A stretch of DNA of 64,000 nucleotides, taken from NCBI GenBank assembly GCA_012064385.1, contig QRDG01000534.1, positions 301,932 through 365,931 of the forward strand, in the 5' to 3' direction. Position numbers and translations under genes: made by a program. The notes beneath the pieces were generated by a model, which made no database searches, was not told where the DNA came from, and saw only the letters and a program-made list of their open reading frames with translations. Within the stretch, counting starts at the first letter, position 1, and every line of letters begins with the position of its first letter. This document shows, piece after piece, positions 10,961 through 22,334 of this stretch. This stretch comes from Puccinellia tenuiflora (taxonomy: Eukaryota; Streptophyta; Magnoliopsida; Poales; Poaceae).

Positions 10961-12702
10961 GCTAGATGTTTGCTTTGGTGGAGATAGAAGGAAGAGGAAA
11001 ACAGACTCAACATTAAAAGTAAAAGAAAGGCCCTTTGCAGAGGGAAGCAGGGATTAGTCATGTGCTAGAGCTTTTTATTTTTATGAAACAGAACTAAAAC
11101 AATTTTGAGACATGCATGTTTTCGTCAACGACTTCACAACAAAGAAGCTATCTAGTCCCCCATAACAAGCAAGGCTTTTAAACTTGTGAGAGCTGCTGGT
11201 TTTTAGAGGAGCGAGTACGCTCTTCTTTCTCCTTGGTTTTACCACTGTCCAATGTTTGAGCTGATTTCTCAGATTTGCATTGCCTGGAGAAGAAAGGTGA
11301 GTTATATTTATATTTTGCTTAAGCTGCTCTCGGGTTGATTCAAGTGAAGACGTAATCCATCGACACCAAGGTGAGTATTTTGAATTTTTAAAGATAGCAC
11401 ATGACAAATTTACTTGGAATGGCAGGAAATACCATGCATAGGTAGATATGGTGGTCTCAGCTGGCAAGATAGTTTGGCTTTGGGATTTGGATGCACGAGT
11501 GAACCATACACTCAGTATGAATTTTTGGGCTTAGCAAAGAAGGTATTTGAAGCAAACATCTAAAATTAACCAGTAACAGAGTAGCATAAGACATTTATCC
11601 ATCATAACCATAAAAGCTCCACACCGTCTGCAATGTTGACCAAACAATTCTTTTGATGGAAAGATTAGCTTAAAGAATTAACAACTACGAAACACCACAT
11701 AGATTCAAGTTTTTAACAGTATTTCTTTACTAATCAATTCCACTCAAATAAACAGCAAGTTTAAGCATTCAACTTAACATCTCAAAACAATTGAGAAGCA
11801 TCAAGTATCCACACCATGATCTACAAAACTATGCAGGCTTTTCATTTTATTCTATCATCACACAAACAGCATATTGTCGCATTGACAATTCAAGCAATTT
11901 TTCGACAACTCTCCAACAAGTATAAGTGAAGAACAAGAGAGTTTAACAACAACTACTAGCAGCTCTAAACAAGATAAAAGCTAAAAGTGAGAGCTTACTA
12001 GCAAATAAACATTAGCTAAGAATACTCAACAAGATATAAGCGAAGCAAAGGAGTATTCAAATGAAAAAGCGGAGCGTGTCTCTCTCCCACACAAACAAAG
12101 CAAGGATCCAACAAGAATATGACCAGCAAACAAACAAAACAAAACTGGAAGTAAAAAGACGCTCCAAGCATAGCACATAATATGTAAAGTGATAAAAACG
12201 AAGTTCAACGAAGACGACCTTATGATAGTCGATGAAGATGAGGGGATGCCTTGGGCATCCCCGAGCTTTGACTCTTGATGGTTCTTGATATTCAGAGGGG
12301 ATGCCATGGGGGCATCCCCAATCTTGAGCTCTGACCCATCCTCAATTTCTTCATATTCCTCTCCTTTGGAACTTAAAAACTCCCTTCACACAAAACTTCT
12401 CATAATTTGATTAGAGGGTTAGTGTTCTCAAATTAAAATGCACATGTGTTCAACTCAAGACAAATTGCCAACCAACTTCATTAAACATTAACTACTGTTT
12501 ACTAAGCCTCAATGTGGCAATCTACCCCTAGAGTATCACATATGACGATGGTAAAGAGACAAATGCAAAATAAAAGCAGAATCTGCAGTTGCCTCCCAAC
12601 AAGCGCTTTTCTTTTAAGCCTTTTAGCTAGGCATGATAATTTTAATGATGCTCTCATAAGAATAAGAGTTGGAACGCAAAAGAGAGCATCATGAAGCAAA
12701 TA
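10961..12702 (-). other. 3' untranslated region of S1, proximal segment
   Basis: About 1.7 kb between element A and the S1 gag stop. No ORF is convincing on either strand. It carries repeated phrases with GGGGATGCC and GGCATCCCC (12241-12320), which give short palindromes. The phrase TTGCCTCCCAACAAGCGCTTTT (12591-12612 region) is one I associate with the 3' region of gag-only grass elements. Confidence 0.65.
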
Positions 12703-15060
12703 TCAAACACATTTAAGTCTAACTCTCTTCCTATGCATAGGCATCTTGTAAGAAAATAAATCATTGGAGCATAAAGCATTAAGCATAGGAAGACAAAGCA
12801 AGTGCAACATTAAAACCTTCAACATAAAGAGGGGAAACTTCATAAGATGAAAATTTATATAACCACACTTCCCTCTCTCATAATAAATTTTAGTAGAATC
12901 ATAAGAAAACTCAATAACATAACCATCACATAAAGCATTTTTCTCATGATTCAGATGCATAAAAGTATTATTATTACTCTCCACATAAGTAAAATCTTTA
13001 TTATTAGTAGCATTGAGAGTAGGACTATCATATAGAACTTGGACATGATAGACTAATTGTGTATTTGAAAGATGATGTTCAGTAGGAGAGTAATAATTAT
13101 GACGAGTCTCGTAGGGATGATTAAAATCATTCTTTATGGCATAGTTATCATCACAATAACCATCAAAAATTGGAGGCATAATATCATCATAAGCAAGGGG
13201 ATAGTCATCTTTCCAAGCATATATTTTTGTAAACAAATCATCATGACTTTCAATACCAAAAGGATTTTCAAACCCATCACCCCCAAGATTGGGGTTTTCC
13301 ACATTATGATTAGAAGAAACATGAATATTCCCAACAGTATAACAATTATCAATATCATCATTTTCAAAATTGGTGCCAAAAAGATTTTCAAGATCATAAG
13401 TAGTATTATTTTCCCAATCATGATCATCACAATAAGTAACATGCATAACATAATCTTCTTCAATAGTGCCTATAGACTTAACATCAAGATAATAATGATT
13501 ACAATTAAGTGGATCATCTTCAATAATTTTTGATTCATGCTCACTAGGAACAACCATGATGGGAGAAATATGGTTAGGGGATGATACTGTTTCCTCTTTA
13601 TTTTTACTCCTCCCTCTCTTCATCTTCTTCTTCACCACCTTAGGAGGGAGTGGTTGGAAAGGAAGCTTCTCCAAATAATCTGATTCATTATTAGAAAAGA
13701 CAGGAGAAACTTGGGAGAATCTCTCCCTTTCATTATTGGCAACATAAGAAACATATGTCCTTTTATACTTTGGTGAAGTGATATTCTTTCTAATTTTTGC
13801 AATGTAAGCATTGTCACGGCAATTCACAACACAATAATGATAAGCTCCCTTGAGAATGCTATTTTTCCCAAAAGTACTACTATCTAACCAAGAAGTTTTT
13901 TCTGACAACTCTTCACGCCCCAAAAATAAATTAAGTTCATCATAAAGAGTAGAGGTGATCATGTTATCACAAATCTGGCTAATAATTCTATCATTAAAGT
14001 ACGAGCATTGGAAATTAAAATGACCTTCTTCATTGCAAAGTTCACACATAAAAGGATAGATGTCATTTAATTCTCTAGAAAATTTATATAAATCCTTAAG
14101 CCATTTGCTAGTTCTTTCATGCTTATGTTGCTTACAATATTTATCTTCTTCAACCCAAGTGCTTTCACACGGTCTATGCACTCCACAAAAATTAACATGC
14201 TTATATGGAACATTATTTGTAGAGATTGGATCATATATATTGCGATCATCATTAACAATTTCATTTTGTTTGCAAATTTCTTTGAAAGGTTCATGATGCT
14301 TAGACAATTTCTCTTTAGGAATATTAATATGAGAAGCAAAAGATTTATAGATATCAACAACTATATGAGAGTCAAGTCCAAACTTAGCACTAAGCTTATT
14401 AAAACTATCAGTTTCAACAAAAGACTTAATGCAATCATACTCATAATTTTTACCTGACTCTTTACCTTTGTCGATCTCCCAATCTTCAATGTTTTGTTGA
14501 ATCTTTTCAATAAGATCCCATTTAGCATCAATCTTCTTAATTGTGAAAGAACCCATAGAAGAAGCATCAAGTATTTCCTTGTCATGATGAGGTAGCCTTG
14601 CATAAAAATTGTTAACAATAATATCCTTGGAAAGATCATGGTTAGGACATTTAAGCATTAATGATTTCAATCTCCCCCAAGCTTGAGCAATGCTCTCTCC
14701 TTCATGTGGCCAAAAATTGTAGATATAATTTCTATCTCGATGAATTTCATGAAGAGGACAAAATTTAGAATAAAAGAGAGACATAAGCTCCTTCCAATCC
14801 AACAAGTGAGAATTGTCTAGCAGCCTATACCACTCCAATGCTTTCTCATTAAGTGATAAGGAAAATAATTTCCTCATGATTACCTCTCTTGATACACCTG
14901 CAATCTCAAACAACTCACATAACTCTTTGATATAAAGCAGATGATAACTAGGATGTATAGCTCTATCTCCTACATAGCAATTGCTCATAACACGATCAAT
15001 TATTCCCATCGGTATCTTGAAAGGAATACATTCAATATGTGGAGTAACCTTATCCACCAT
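12703..15060 (-). CDS. gag: gag-like protein of S1
   Basis: An open frame of about 785 codons from the first ATG (15060). The frame is open further upstream to 15099 but starts there with TTG. The N-terminal third matches the Ty3/gypsy Gag domain: a hydrophobic helix followed by motifs LSLNEKALEWYR, FYSKFCPLHEIHRDR, WPHEGESIAQAWGR and YARLPHHDKEILD. The middle contains CELCNEEGHFNFQC, a CCHC-like knuckle. The C-terminal half is acidic, Asn/Asp/Tyr-rich and of no recognised fold. No stop codons interrupt it, which is unusual for an element this fragmented. Role: RNA packaging of a non-autonomous element. Confidence 0.8.
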   Translation of the reverse strand: MVDKVTPHIECIPFKIPMGIIDRVMSNCYVGDRAIHPSYHLLYIKELCELFEIAGVSREVIMRKLFSLSLNEKALEWYRLLDNSHLLDWKELMSLFYSKFCPLHEIHRDRNYIYNFWPHEGESIAQAWGRLKSLMLKCPNHDLSKDIIVNNFYARLPHHDKEILDASSMGSFTIKKIDAKWDLIEKIQQNIEDWEIDKGKESGKNYEYDCIKSFVETDSFNKLSAKFGLDSHIVVDIYKSFASHINIPKEKLSKHHEPFKEICKQNEIVNDDRNIYDPISTNNVPYKHVNFCGVHRPCESTWVEEDKYCKQHKHERTSKWLKDLYKFSRELNDIYPFMCELCNEEGHFNFQCSYFNDRIISQICDNMITSTLYDELNLFLGREELSEKTSWLDSSTFGKNSILKGAYHYCVVNCRDNAYIAKIRKNITSPKYKRTYVSYVANNERERFSQVSPVFSNNESDYLEKLPFQPLPPKVVKKKMKRGRSKNKEETVSSPNHISPIMVVPSEHESKIIEDDPLNCNHYYLDVKSIGTIEEDYVMHVTYCDDHDWENNTTYDLENLFGTNFENDDIDNCYTVGNIHVSSNHNVENPNLGGDGFENPFGIESHDDLFTKIYAWKDDYPLAYDDIMPPIFDGYCDDNYAIKNDFNHPYETRHNYYSPTEHHLSNTQLVYHVQVLYDSPTLNATNNKDFTYVESNNNTFMHLNHEKNALCDGYVIEFSYDSTKIYYERGKCGYINFHLMKFPLFMLKVLMLHLLCLPMLNALCSNDLFSYKMPMHRKRVRLKCV

Positions 15061-15557
15061 GGGAGTGGTGGAGAGGTCACTCTCAAAAAGAAAATTCAAA
15101 GAACAACACGAGATCTGATGTACGAGAAGTTGGTAGCAAGAAGGAGATCGAATCTCACCCTCGAAGAAAATCGTGAGCGTTTTGTCGAGGCAGGGGTTGG
15201 CTAGTCGATCCCCGCAACTAGACTCGTCTAGTCGCGAGGAGATGTATTATCCAAGCGCCGCACGAGCAACGCCTCCGAGAGATCCACACGTACAGCTCGA
15301 TGAAGACTCCACGTTCTTGATCCCGCAAGAGGTGGTGGAGAGGCTCGCGAGATCAGCAGCACGACGACGGTGGCGTGGTGTGTATAGTGGAGATCCGACA
15401 GGGCTTCGCCAAGCGGTGTCGGAGAGAGAGGGAGGAGGTGGTGGCGGCTAGGGCAAGGAGGGGATGGCGGCTATGGCACCTTGGGGGGTGCACATTGGTG
15501 TAGCAGCCTCCCCCCAGCCCCTCCTTATATAGGCGGCCAGGGGGGTTGCGCCCCACC
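15061..15557 (-). other. Leader of S1 gag and unassigned LTR-like sequence
   Basis: The first part (to about 15200) reads on the minus strand like a retrotransposon leader upstream of gag. The GC-rich remainder has a minus-strand TATA box (complement of CCTTATATAGG, about 15524-15534) and looks like a U3/R region of an LTR. It does not match the S1 3' LTR, so either it belongs to another family or S1 is chimeric. It ends where the B+ LTR begins (left flank CCACC, 15553-15557). Confidence 0.45.
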
Positions 15558-16132
15558 TGATGGGGGGATACTTTATAGGTAGGCCCATGGTCTCGGAAAG
15601 TAGACCCGCCAAGACCAAGAAGGCCAAAGCCGAGTCGCGCATCAAGTCACATGGGCTGGGCTAGAGACAAGCCGACCAAGGCCCATGACGAAGAAGGGAC
15701 CCGTCAGGAAGGAGTCCAAGTACAACCCGGAGTTCTAACTTGGAAGGCCAAGACCTAGAGTAGGAATCCGTGTCCAAGTGTGACTCGGTGTAAGTTGTAA
15801 ATCCAGGGACCCGTCCGCCTTTATAAGGTGGGTCCTGGACCTTAGATCGAGAAGCTTTTAGAGAAACCCCAGAATCGAGGACCTAGAATCAGCAACACCA
15901 GAGAGATCCATAGTCGCCGACTCCCCAGACAGGGGTCGGAACCTTGTAATCAAGAACTAGTCCAAACAATAAAGCCGAAGCAGGAAGTAGGTCTTTACCT
16001 CGATCAAGAGGGGCCGAACCTGGGTAAATCCTTGTCCCTTGGCGAGATTAACAACTTCTACGAACTTCAATCATCAATGGCCCCGCAACTCATCTTCCCT
16101 GAGGAAGAATTTGCCGTGACAACCTTATGACA
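15558..16132 (+). repeat. 5' LTR of B+
   Basis: About 575 bp starting TGATGGGGGGA and ending CTTATGACA immediately before the primer site. A TATA-like TTTATAA (15820-15826) and AATAAAG (about 15968) are in the order expected for U3/R. The left boundary is inferred from the TG start and from the change of sequence character; there is no second LTR to confirm it. Confidence 0.7.
15820..15826 (+). promoter_or_regulatory. Probable TATA box of the B+ LTR
   Basis: TTTATAA followed by AGGTGGGTCC, about 310 bp upstream of the primer site, in the position of the U3 core promoter. Confidence 0.5.
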
Positions 16133-16133
16133 G

Positions 16134-16151
16134 TTGGCACCCACCGTGGGG
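16134..16151 (+). other. Primer-binding site of B+
   Basis: TTGGCACCCACCGTGGGG starts one base after the LTR end. The same sequence occurs next to the C-family 5' LTR (36547-36564, minus strand), so families B and C use the same tRNA primer. Confidence 0.8.
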
Positions 16152-16157
16152 CCTATA

Positions 16158-17630
16158 ATGAAAGGAGTTGAGATTGTGGGAGTAGCTCGCCGGGCCATGG
16201 AGAAACTCGCCATCGGGCGAGTCTACACTAATGAGCACGGAGAAACCGAGATTGATGACTCCGGTTGGACTCCAGAGATGCAGGAAATCGACGAGGGTTA
16301 TCAGCTTGTCTTTGGAGGAATCAACGTGGTCGTCGGCATGGTTTGCACGTCAGGGCTTCGTGCTAACTCGGCGGAATCAGTATCAGAGCCTACAGTCGTT
16401 GTCGAGTCCGACGGCGAGGAGTCGGTCAGCACTTCAGAAGTCGGGATCATCGCCGAACCAAAGGAACAACTTGTCGTCAACAATGAAGAGGAGTCACTGG
16501 CAGTGCCATGTATGGAGCCAGATTACGACGCCGATTCAGAATCCATCTTGCCCTTGTTCGAAGATCAGCTTGGGTACGGTATTGAGGAGGAAGATTATGC
16601 GGAGTCACCAGTACGTGCCCGCATTGTTGGAGTCTATATGTCTGGAAATGGCGGAAATCAGTTTGATCCAACTTTGCTGACAAAGGAAATCAACGCAAGT
16701 AATGCAGCAGAACGGGCGGCTGAGTTAGCCAGTGCTCGTGCTGCATTAGAAAGGCAACTAGCGGAAATTACAGAGGCAAATCACATATTGGCAGAAGAGC
16801 GGGCCCGGGTCCAAGTTGAGGCTCAGGTAGTGCGAAATCGCCGAGAAGAACTCACCTCAATTCAGCATCGCAGAGCCAGGAGTCGCCTGCGTGATGGAGT
16901 CATTGTAAATCCAACTGCTTTGTTCAGCACACCCAATGGTCCAGGCGCAGGAGCCGGGCTAGGGAGTTCAACAGCTGCAGGAGGCGTCGCAGGAGGAGGA
17001 GCAACACCACCACCACCACCACCTCTAGAAGGACCCGGCGGCAACGGTACCAATGGACCACCACCTGAGGGAGGAGTCGGAGGAGGATAAACGGGTGGTA
17101 TGGGACCTCCACCTGGCAGGTTTCGTACTCCAGAGGGACATTACTCTAATCCAATGGACAACGTTCATGCGGCAACTATGAGACTAGAGAATATCGAGAT
17201 ACCAGAAGGACCAGCGGGACAGGAGACCCGCCGTGCTATTGAGATGCTGAAGACAGCAATGACTCAGCAAGCTCTTTATCCAGCGTTTCCAGATGCAAGT
17301 AGGCTGCACTCGACACCGTTCAACTCTGGCGCAAGGAGTCGGCACGACGAGTCTCACCCGGCCAACTCCACAAGCGCAAGGCGCCGTGAACAAGAAAGGA
17401 ACAGGGCAAACATACCAACTACCTCACGAGCTCAGCTGGTGGTTGATGAAGCGAGACAACGACGAGAGAGGGAGGCAGCCAGGGCTCGGGAGGCTGAGAG
17501 GGACAGAGCCCTAGCTGGTGCAGTTAACCAGCCTCAGCCGACCCGGGTGCACACAGAGGTGACTTTTTCTGGTGCTTCTCCTTCACTAACAGGACCAGAG
17601 TGCCTGTCCGATGCCATCAGGTCCGAGTCC
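16158..17630 (+). pseudogene. gag: N-terminal gag of B+
   Basis: First ATG at 16158. The early motif GWTPEMQEIDEGYQLVFGG resembles the C-family gag start (GLWTPA...VSVGGFDIFVGF), which supports homology. It continues with an acidic region and a Glu/Ala-rich coiled coil (about 16700-16850). A Gly/Pro tail follows, with a TAA stop at 17088-17090. The same frame resumes at 17100 through an Arg/Ala/Glu-rich segment to GPECLSDAIR (about 17620). There the frame must shift to continue into the capsid domain, so a small indel lies near 17615-17640. Confidence 0.75.
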
Positions 17631-19438
17631 TTCCCAGCGACTTCAAGGAGCCGTGCAAAGTTCCCAATTACGAGCCCAACATGGACCCGACTTCTTGGTT
17701 GGGCACATATGAGATGGCGATGAGTATCCGCAATGCCACAGGTAGTCTGTGCGCCAAATTCATGTACCTTATGATGGAGGGAGCAGCCAAAGTTTGGATG
17801 TGTAACTTGCCTCCTAGATCAATCAATTCTTGGGAGCAGTTGAAAGCGGCTTTTATACAGAACTTCCAGGGAACATGGAAAAAGCTTAGTACCATAGAGG
17901 TCTTGGAGCGGTGTGTTCAGAAGAAGGGCGAGTCCGCAAGGCATTGGATGAAGCGGGTGTCAGAGATCATCAACTCCTCGCAAGGACTCCCACCAATTTC
18001 AGTGCTAATGGCAATGGAGAGAAATTGCAGCTACAATCCCTTGAGTTGGAAGCTGGGTCGTATGAAGGAGATCCTGAATCAAGGTATTCCTCTTACGATT
18101 GGCGAAATCATGGCAGGTGCTAATAAGCACGCTGCCACAGACAAAACAAAGGATCAGGAGGAGGGGAATAAAGGACATGGTGGCAATAGTCAGAACCAGA
18201 ACCAAAATCAAAATCATCACCAGGGAGGTAACAAACAGCCATATGGAGACAACTCTGACCTGGTAGCTAACACAAATACTGGGGTCAGACGCAAGGACAG
18301 CAATTCTCAAGGATATCAAGGGCGTAGGCCAACCACAGAGGAGGTTTTGGCGAGTACATGCCCTAAACACGCCAGAAACGGGAAGTGTGGTCATACCTTG
18401 GGACAGTGTGTGGATCTGCAGCGTGGCAGGTTCGTAGGATCAGGAAATAGGAACAACAACAATGGATATAGAGGAAACAATGGTGATGGAGGACCCGGCA
18501 ACCACGGTGGAGGAGCCGGCAATAATCCTAACCTACCTCAAGGAGGAGGTAACCAGCAGGGCGGGTTCCAGCAGAACCCGAAGCAGCTTCACGATGACAA
18601 TGGGCAATATTATGTCACAACTCGGCCACAGAACACAAGTCGTGGTAGTTATCATGTCTTTACAACAAGCACGTCCAAGCGTGCCAAGAAATTAAAAGTT
18701 AGAGCTGTTAATGCAGTGGAGCCGGCAGTCCCACAGTGGCTCAGGTGGTCAGAGCAAACTATCACATGGAGTTGGGCAGATCATCCACCAAAATTCGACG
18801 ACCCAGGGCAGCTAGCCTTGGTGGTAGCACCTCAAGTTGGGGGCTACACATTGAACAAGGTGCTCATGGATGGCGGAAGCAGTATCAACATCTTATATTA
18901 TGACACATTCAAGAGGATCCAGCTGCAAGATAGGCAGTTAATACCCACTGAGACAGTCTTTCATGGAATCGTACCAGGGAAGTCATCCAAGCCGATCGGT
19001 AAGATCTATCTTGAGGTTGCTTTCGGCACAGTGGAGAACTTTCGTTCAGAGATTATGCCTTTTGAGGTAGTGGATCTCAAGAGTCCATACCATGCTCTTT
19101 TTGGTCGACCAACATACTTTAAGTTTATGGCCAGACCATGTTATGTTTACTTGAAGCTCAAGATGCCAGGTCCAGCAAGAGTCATTACAGTTAATGGCAG
19201 CAGACAAATGGCATTGGAGTGTGAACTAGGAGATGCAGCTATGGCCGAGACAGCTTGTGCCCAAGAAGAGCTCAAATTCTATAAAGCAAATGTGGACCCG
19301 GAGGACAACTCAGTCCTCAAGAAGCCGGCCACAGAGGAGAAGATGAAGTTCAAGTCAGCTCAGGATACCAAGTCAGTGGAATTCACCCCAGGCGACTCCT
19401 CCAAGTAGTTCGTCATTGGGGCACATCTATGTGACAAA
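17631..19438 (+). pseudogene. gag-pro: Capsid, zinc-finger and protease region of B+
   Basis: Begins with VLPSDFKEP and the retrotransposon Gag domain (LMMEGAAKVW, WEQLKAAFIQNFQGTW, HWMKRVSEIINSSQGLPP). An Asn/Gln/Gly-rich linker and a CCCH-like knuckle (CPKHARNGKCGHTLGQC) follow. The aspartic protease is marked by VLMDGGSSINILY, with DGG in place of the usual DSG/DTG; C-family protease has the same form. TAG at 19406-19408 (K*F) interrupts the frame; B- has a Gln codon there. A second TAG at 19439-19441 is shared with B- and C. Confidence 0.82.
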
Positions 19439-19441
19439 TAG
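19439..19441 (+). other. In-frame amber codon at the protease/RT boundary (B+)
   Basis: Context AAA-TAG-GAA-AGC, in frame with both protease and RT. The same codon in the same context occurs in B- (39817-39819) and in the more distant C element (33020-33022). Confidence 0.75.
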
Positions 19442-20884
19442 GAAAGCGCGCTCGTCGAGTTCATCCGTGAGAACCGGGACGTCTTCGCATGGAAGCCATC
19501 GGACATGCCAGGAGTCCCGAGAGAACTCGCCGAGCACTGCTTACATGTTAACCCTAATGCAAGACCAGTTAAGCAAGGTCTGCGCAAGTTTCACTATGAT
19601 AGGTGAAAAGTCATTGGAGAAGAGGTGGCTCGGCTCCTTGCAGCTGAGTTCATCAAGGAAGTCTTTCATCCAGAGTGGGTAGCCAATCCAGTACTAGTGC
19701 CAAAGAAAACAGGAGAGCTGCGGATGTGCATCGACTTCACGGGTCTTAACAAGCATTGCGCTAAGGACCCATTTGCTTTGCCTCGTATTGACCAGATAAT
19801 TGACTCCACAGCGGGGTCAGAGTTACTTTGTTTCCTGGATGCTTATTCAGGGTACCATAAGATCAGACTCAAGAAAGAGGATGAGCTGAAGACATCTTTC
19901 ATTACACCCTTTGGAGTGTTTTGCTATATGACAATGCCTTTTGGGCTCAAGAATGCAGGAGCTACATACCAGAGATGCATCCAGAACTGTTTCAAGGAAC
20001 AGATTGGGAGGAACGTTCACGCTTATGTAGATGATGTGGTTATCAAGTCTCAGAAAGCCGACTCTTTGATAGCAGACCTGACAGAAACCTTTGATAATTT
20101 GCGCAAGTACAAGATGAAACTTAACCCTACCAAGTGTGTTTTTGGAGTCCATGCAGGCAAACTCCTAGGCTTCATTGTTTCAGAGAGAGGCATTGAAGCT
20201 AACCTAGAGAAAATCAAGGCTATTCACAACCTGCAGAGGCCGACTTGTTTAAAGGACGTTCAGAAACTCACTGGTTGTGTAGCAGCCCTAAGCAGATTCA
20301 TCTCAAGACTTGGAGAGAAGGCGGGTCCTCTCTACCAACTCCTGAAGAAGTCAGACAAATTCCTATGGGACAAAGAAGCCGAAAATGCTTTTGAGGGCTT
20401 GAAGAAAACCCTATCATCAGCACCAGTACTTGCAGCTCCTACGGATAAGGAGCCCATGCTATTATATGTGGCTGCCAATGAAAGGGTTGTCAGCGCAGTA
20501 GTAGTTGTGGAGCGTGCAAAGGAAGGTAAAGAGTACCCAGTACAGAGGCCTGTTTACTACATCAGTGAAGTCCTCACAGATTCAAAGCAAAGGTACCCTC
20601 AATGGCAGAAGTTAGTTTATGGAGTTTTCCTTGCAAGTAGGAAGCTTAAGCATTATTTTCAAGAGCATCCAATCAAAGTGGTGAGTTCAGCACCGCTAGC
20701 TGACATTATATGCAATAGAGATGCAACAGGTCGAGTTGCCAAGTGGGCAATCGAGTTGGGTCTTTACCATATCACATATGAGCCTAGGACAGCAATCAAG
20801 TCTCAAGCTTTGGTCGATTTCATCAATGACTGGACAGACTTCACATCCTCACCAAGCTCACCCTGCACTAAGTATTGGATAATG
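19442..20884 (+). pseudogene. pol: Reverse transcriptase and RNase H of B+
   Basis: Copies element RNA to DNA. Starts with the conserved linker (FAWKPSDMPGVPREL). RT motifs follow: ELRMCIDFTGLNK, CFLDAYSGYHKIRL, MPFGLKNAGATYQRC and the catalytic AYVDDVVIKS at about 20022. The connection and retroviral-type RNase H region follows (VYYISEVLTDSKQRYPQWQKLVYGV is within it). TGA at 19603-19605 replaces an Arg codon, and TAA at 20885-20887 ends the frame at the start of the second RNase H. All parts lie in one frame, so damage here is by substitution. Confidence 0.85.
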
Positions 20885-20887
20885 TAA

Positions 20888-21445
20888 TTCGATGGATCCA
20901 GGCAATTAGAAGGCTCAGGAGCCGGCATGGTTTTGACTTCGCCTAAAGGAGATAAGTTGGAATATGTCCTTCAGTTGCACTTTGATTGTACAAACAACAT
21001 GGCTGAGTACGAAGCCTTGCTACACGGCCTGCGTTTGGCCAAGGAGATGAACATCAAGCATATCAGGTGCTTTGGAGACTTGGATCTTGTAGCCCAGCAA
21101 GTATCTGGAACCTGGGACTCGAAGGATGCAAACATGGCGGCTTACAGAAGAGCAGTCGAACAGATAGCCGGGTTCTTTTTTGGTTATCAAGTGGAGCATA
21201 TTGACAGAAGCAAGAATGAGGCCGCAGATGCGTTATCACGACTCGGCTCTCGACGAGAGAAAGTACCCCCAAACGTGTTTGTGGATGAACTTCACCACCC
21301 ATCAGTCAAGTTGCCTTCAGAGGAGGAGTTAGCCTTCCTAGATCCAGAGTTGGCACTTGTGGCAGCAGTACGGGCAATACCAGCATGGACAGAGCCCTAC
21401 CTTGCATATCTCCTCTGGGGTGAACTCCCAGAGGATGAAGTCAAA
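20888..21445 (+). pseudogene. pol: Second (archaeal-type) RNase H of B+
   Basis: Motifs FDGSRQLEGSGAG, AEYEALLHGL, CFGDLDLVAQQ and KNEAADALSRLGS form the D-E-D-D pattern of an RNase H fold separate from the one that follows RT. GDLD stands where C and B- have GDSD. The extra RNase H is characteristic of Tat-lineage plant elements. It ends at TAG 21446-21448, where B- has a Lys codon. Confidence 0.8.
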
Positions 21446-21448
21446 TAG

Positions 21449-22334
21449 AGACAACTCATCAGACGATGCAAGTCCTACGTGGTCATTGATGGCGAGTTGT
21501 GCAGAAGGAGTGTCACTGGAGTCTACCAGAGATGTGTGTCTCCGGAGGAAGGCAGGCAAATACTGCAAGAGATTCATGCAGGTGATTGTGGCCATCATGC
21601 ATCCACTAGATCCTTGGTGTCAAAAGCTTTCAGGCACGGGTTCTTTTGGTTAACAGCACATCTGGACGCAGAAAAGATAGTGCGAATTTGTGACGTATGC
21701 CAAAGGTACGCAAGGCAAGACCACGTGCCAGCCCAAGAACTCAGAACTATTCCTATCACTTGGCCGTTTGCAGTTTGGGGGCTTGACATGGTGGGTCCTT
21801 TCTCAAGGTCGCCTTGCCACAAGACCCATCTGCTAGTAGCAGTTGACAAGTTCACCAAGTGGGTGGAAGGCGAACCCGTCAGCAGAGTCGACGGAGCATC
21901 AACAGTGAGATTTTTCAAGAAGATAGCAACACGCTTTGGATTTCCTCACAGCATCATTACAGATAATGGGACCAACTTATTAGTTGGGGAGATGGCCAGG
22001 TTCCGTGGAGAGAACAACATCAGACTCGACCTAGCTTCAGTAGCACATCCACAGTCCAATGGACAGGCAGAGAGGGCAAATCAGGAGTTGCTGAAGGGAA
22101 TTAAGCCTCGGCTCCGAGTCCCCTTGTTAAGAGCCGCCGGGAGTCGGGTTGAGGAGCTACCAGCAGTACTTTGGAGTATAAGGACAACTCCTAATAGGTC
22201 TACTGGCTTCACACCGTTCTTCATGGTGTATGGAGCAGAAGCCGTCCTACCTAGCGACTTACTCCATGACTCGCCACGAGTCGCCAATTATGTCGAGACA
22301 GACAATGAACTTGCTCGTCAGGACTCGGTGGACG
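21449..22334 (+). pseudogene. pol: Integrase of B+, C-terminus missing
   Basis: Inserts the DNA copy into the genome. The H-H-C-C zinc domain is visible (HAGDCGHHAS...CDVCQRYAR). The D,D-35-E core has its three acidic residues in WGLDMVGPF, ITDNGTNLL and SNGQAERANQELL. It runs to GAEAVLPSDLLHDSPRVANY and is cut at 22334 by the C-family LTR. No stop interrupts this part. Confidence 0.85.

Larger units (their letters stand above)
315..15060 (-). mobile_element. S1: gag-only Ty3/gypsy-type LTR element, interrupted by element A
   Basis: Minus-strand order is gag (15060-12703), long 3' untranslated region (12702-10966, then 2232-1814), polypurine tract and 3' LTR (1813-315). No protease, RT, RNase H or integrase is present between gag and the LTR once element A (2233-10960) is removed, so the element depended on enzymes from elsewhere. 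Its 5' LTR is not recognisable upstream of gag, where 15061-15557 is different LTR-like sequence. The left TSD would be AAGAT (310-314). Confidence 0.65.
15558..22334 (+). mobile_element. B+: Tat-lineage Ty3/gypsy element, 3' end missing
   Basis: Order: 5' LTR (15558-16132), TTGGCACCC primer site, gag, protease, RT, RNase H, a second RNase H and integrase. The element stops inside the integrase at the edge of the C-family LTR (22335), so it lacks the integrase C-terminus and 3' LTR. The extra RNase H domain between the retroviral-type RNase H and integrase is a known mark of the Tat lineage. Several in-frame stops and one frameshift make it non-functional. Confidence 0.85.

Noticed and set aside
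13072..14639. Plus- and minus-strand ORFs rich in Ile, Met and Leu
   Set aside because: They are shadows of the S1 gag frame, whose AT-rich Asn/Asp codons read as Ile/Met in other frames.
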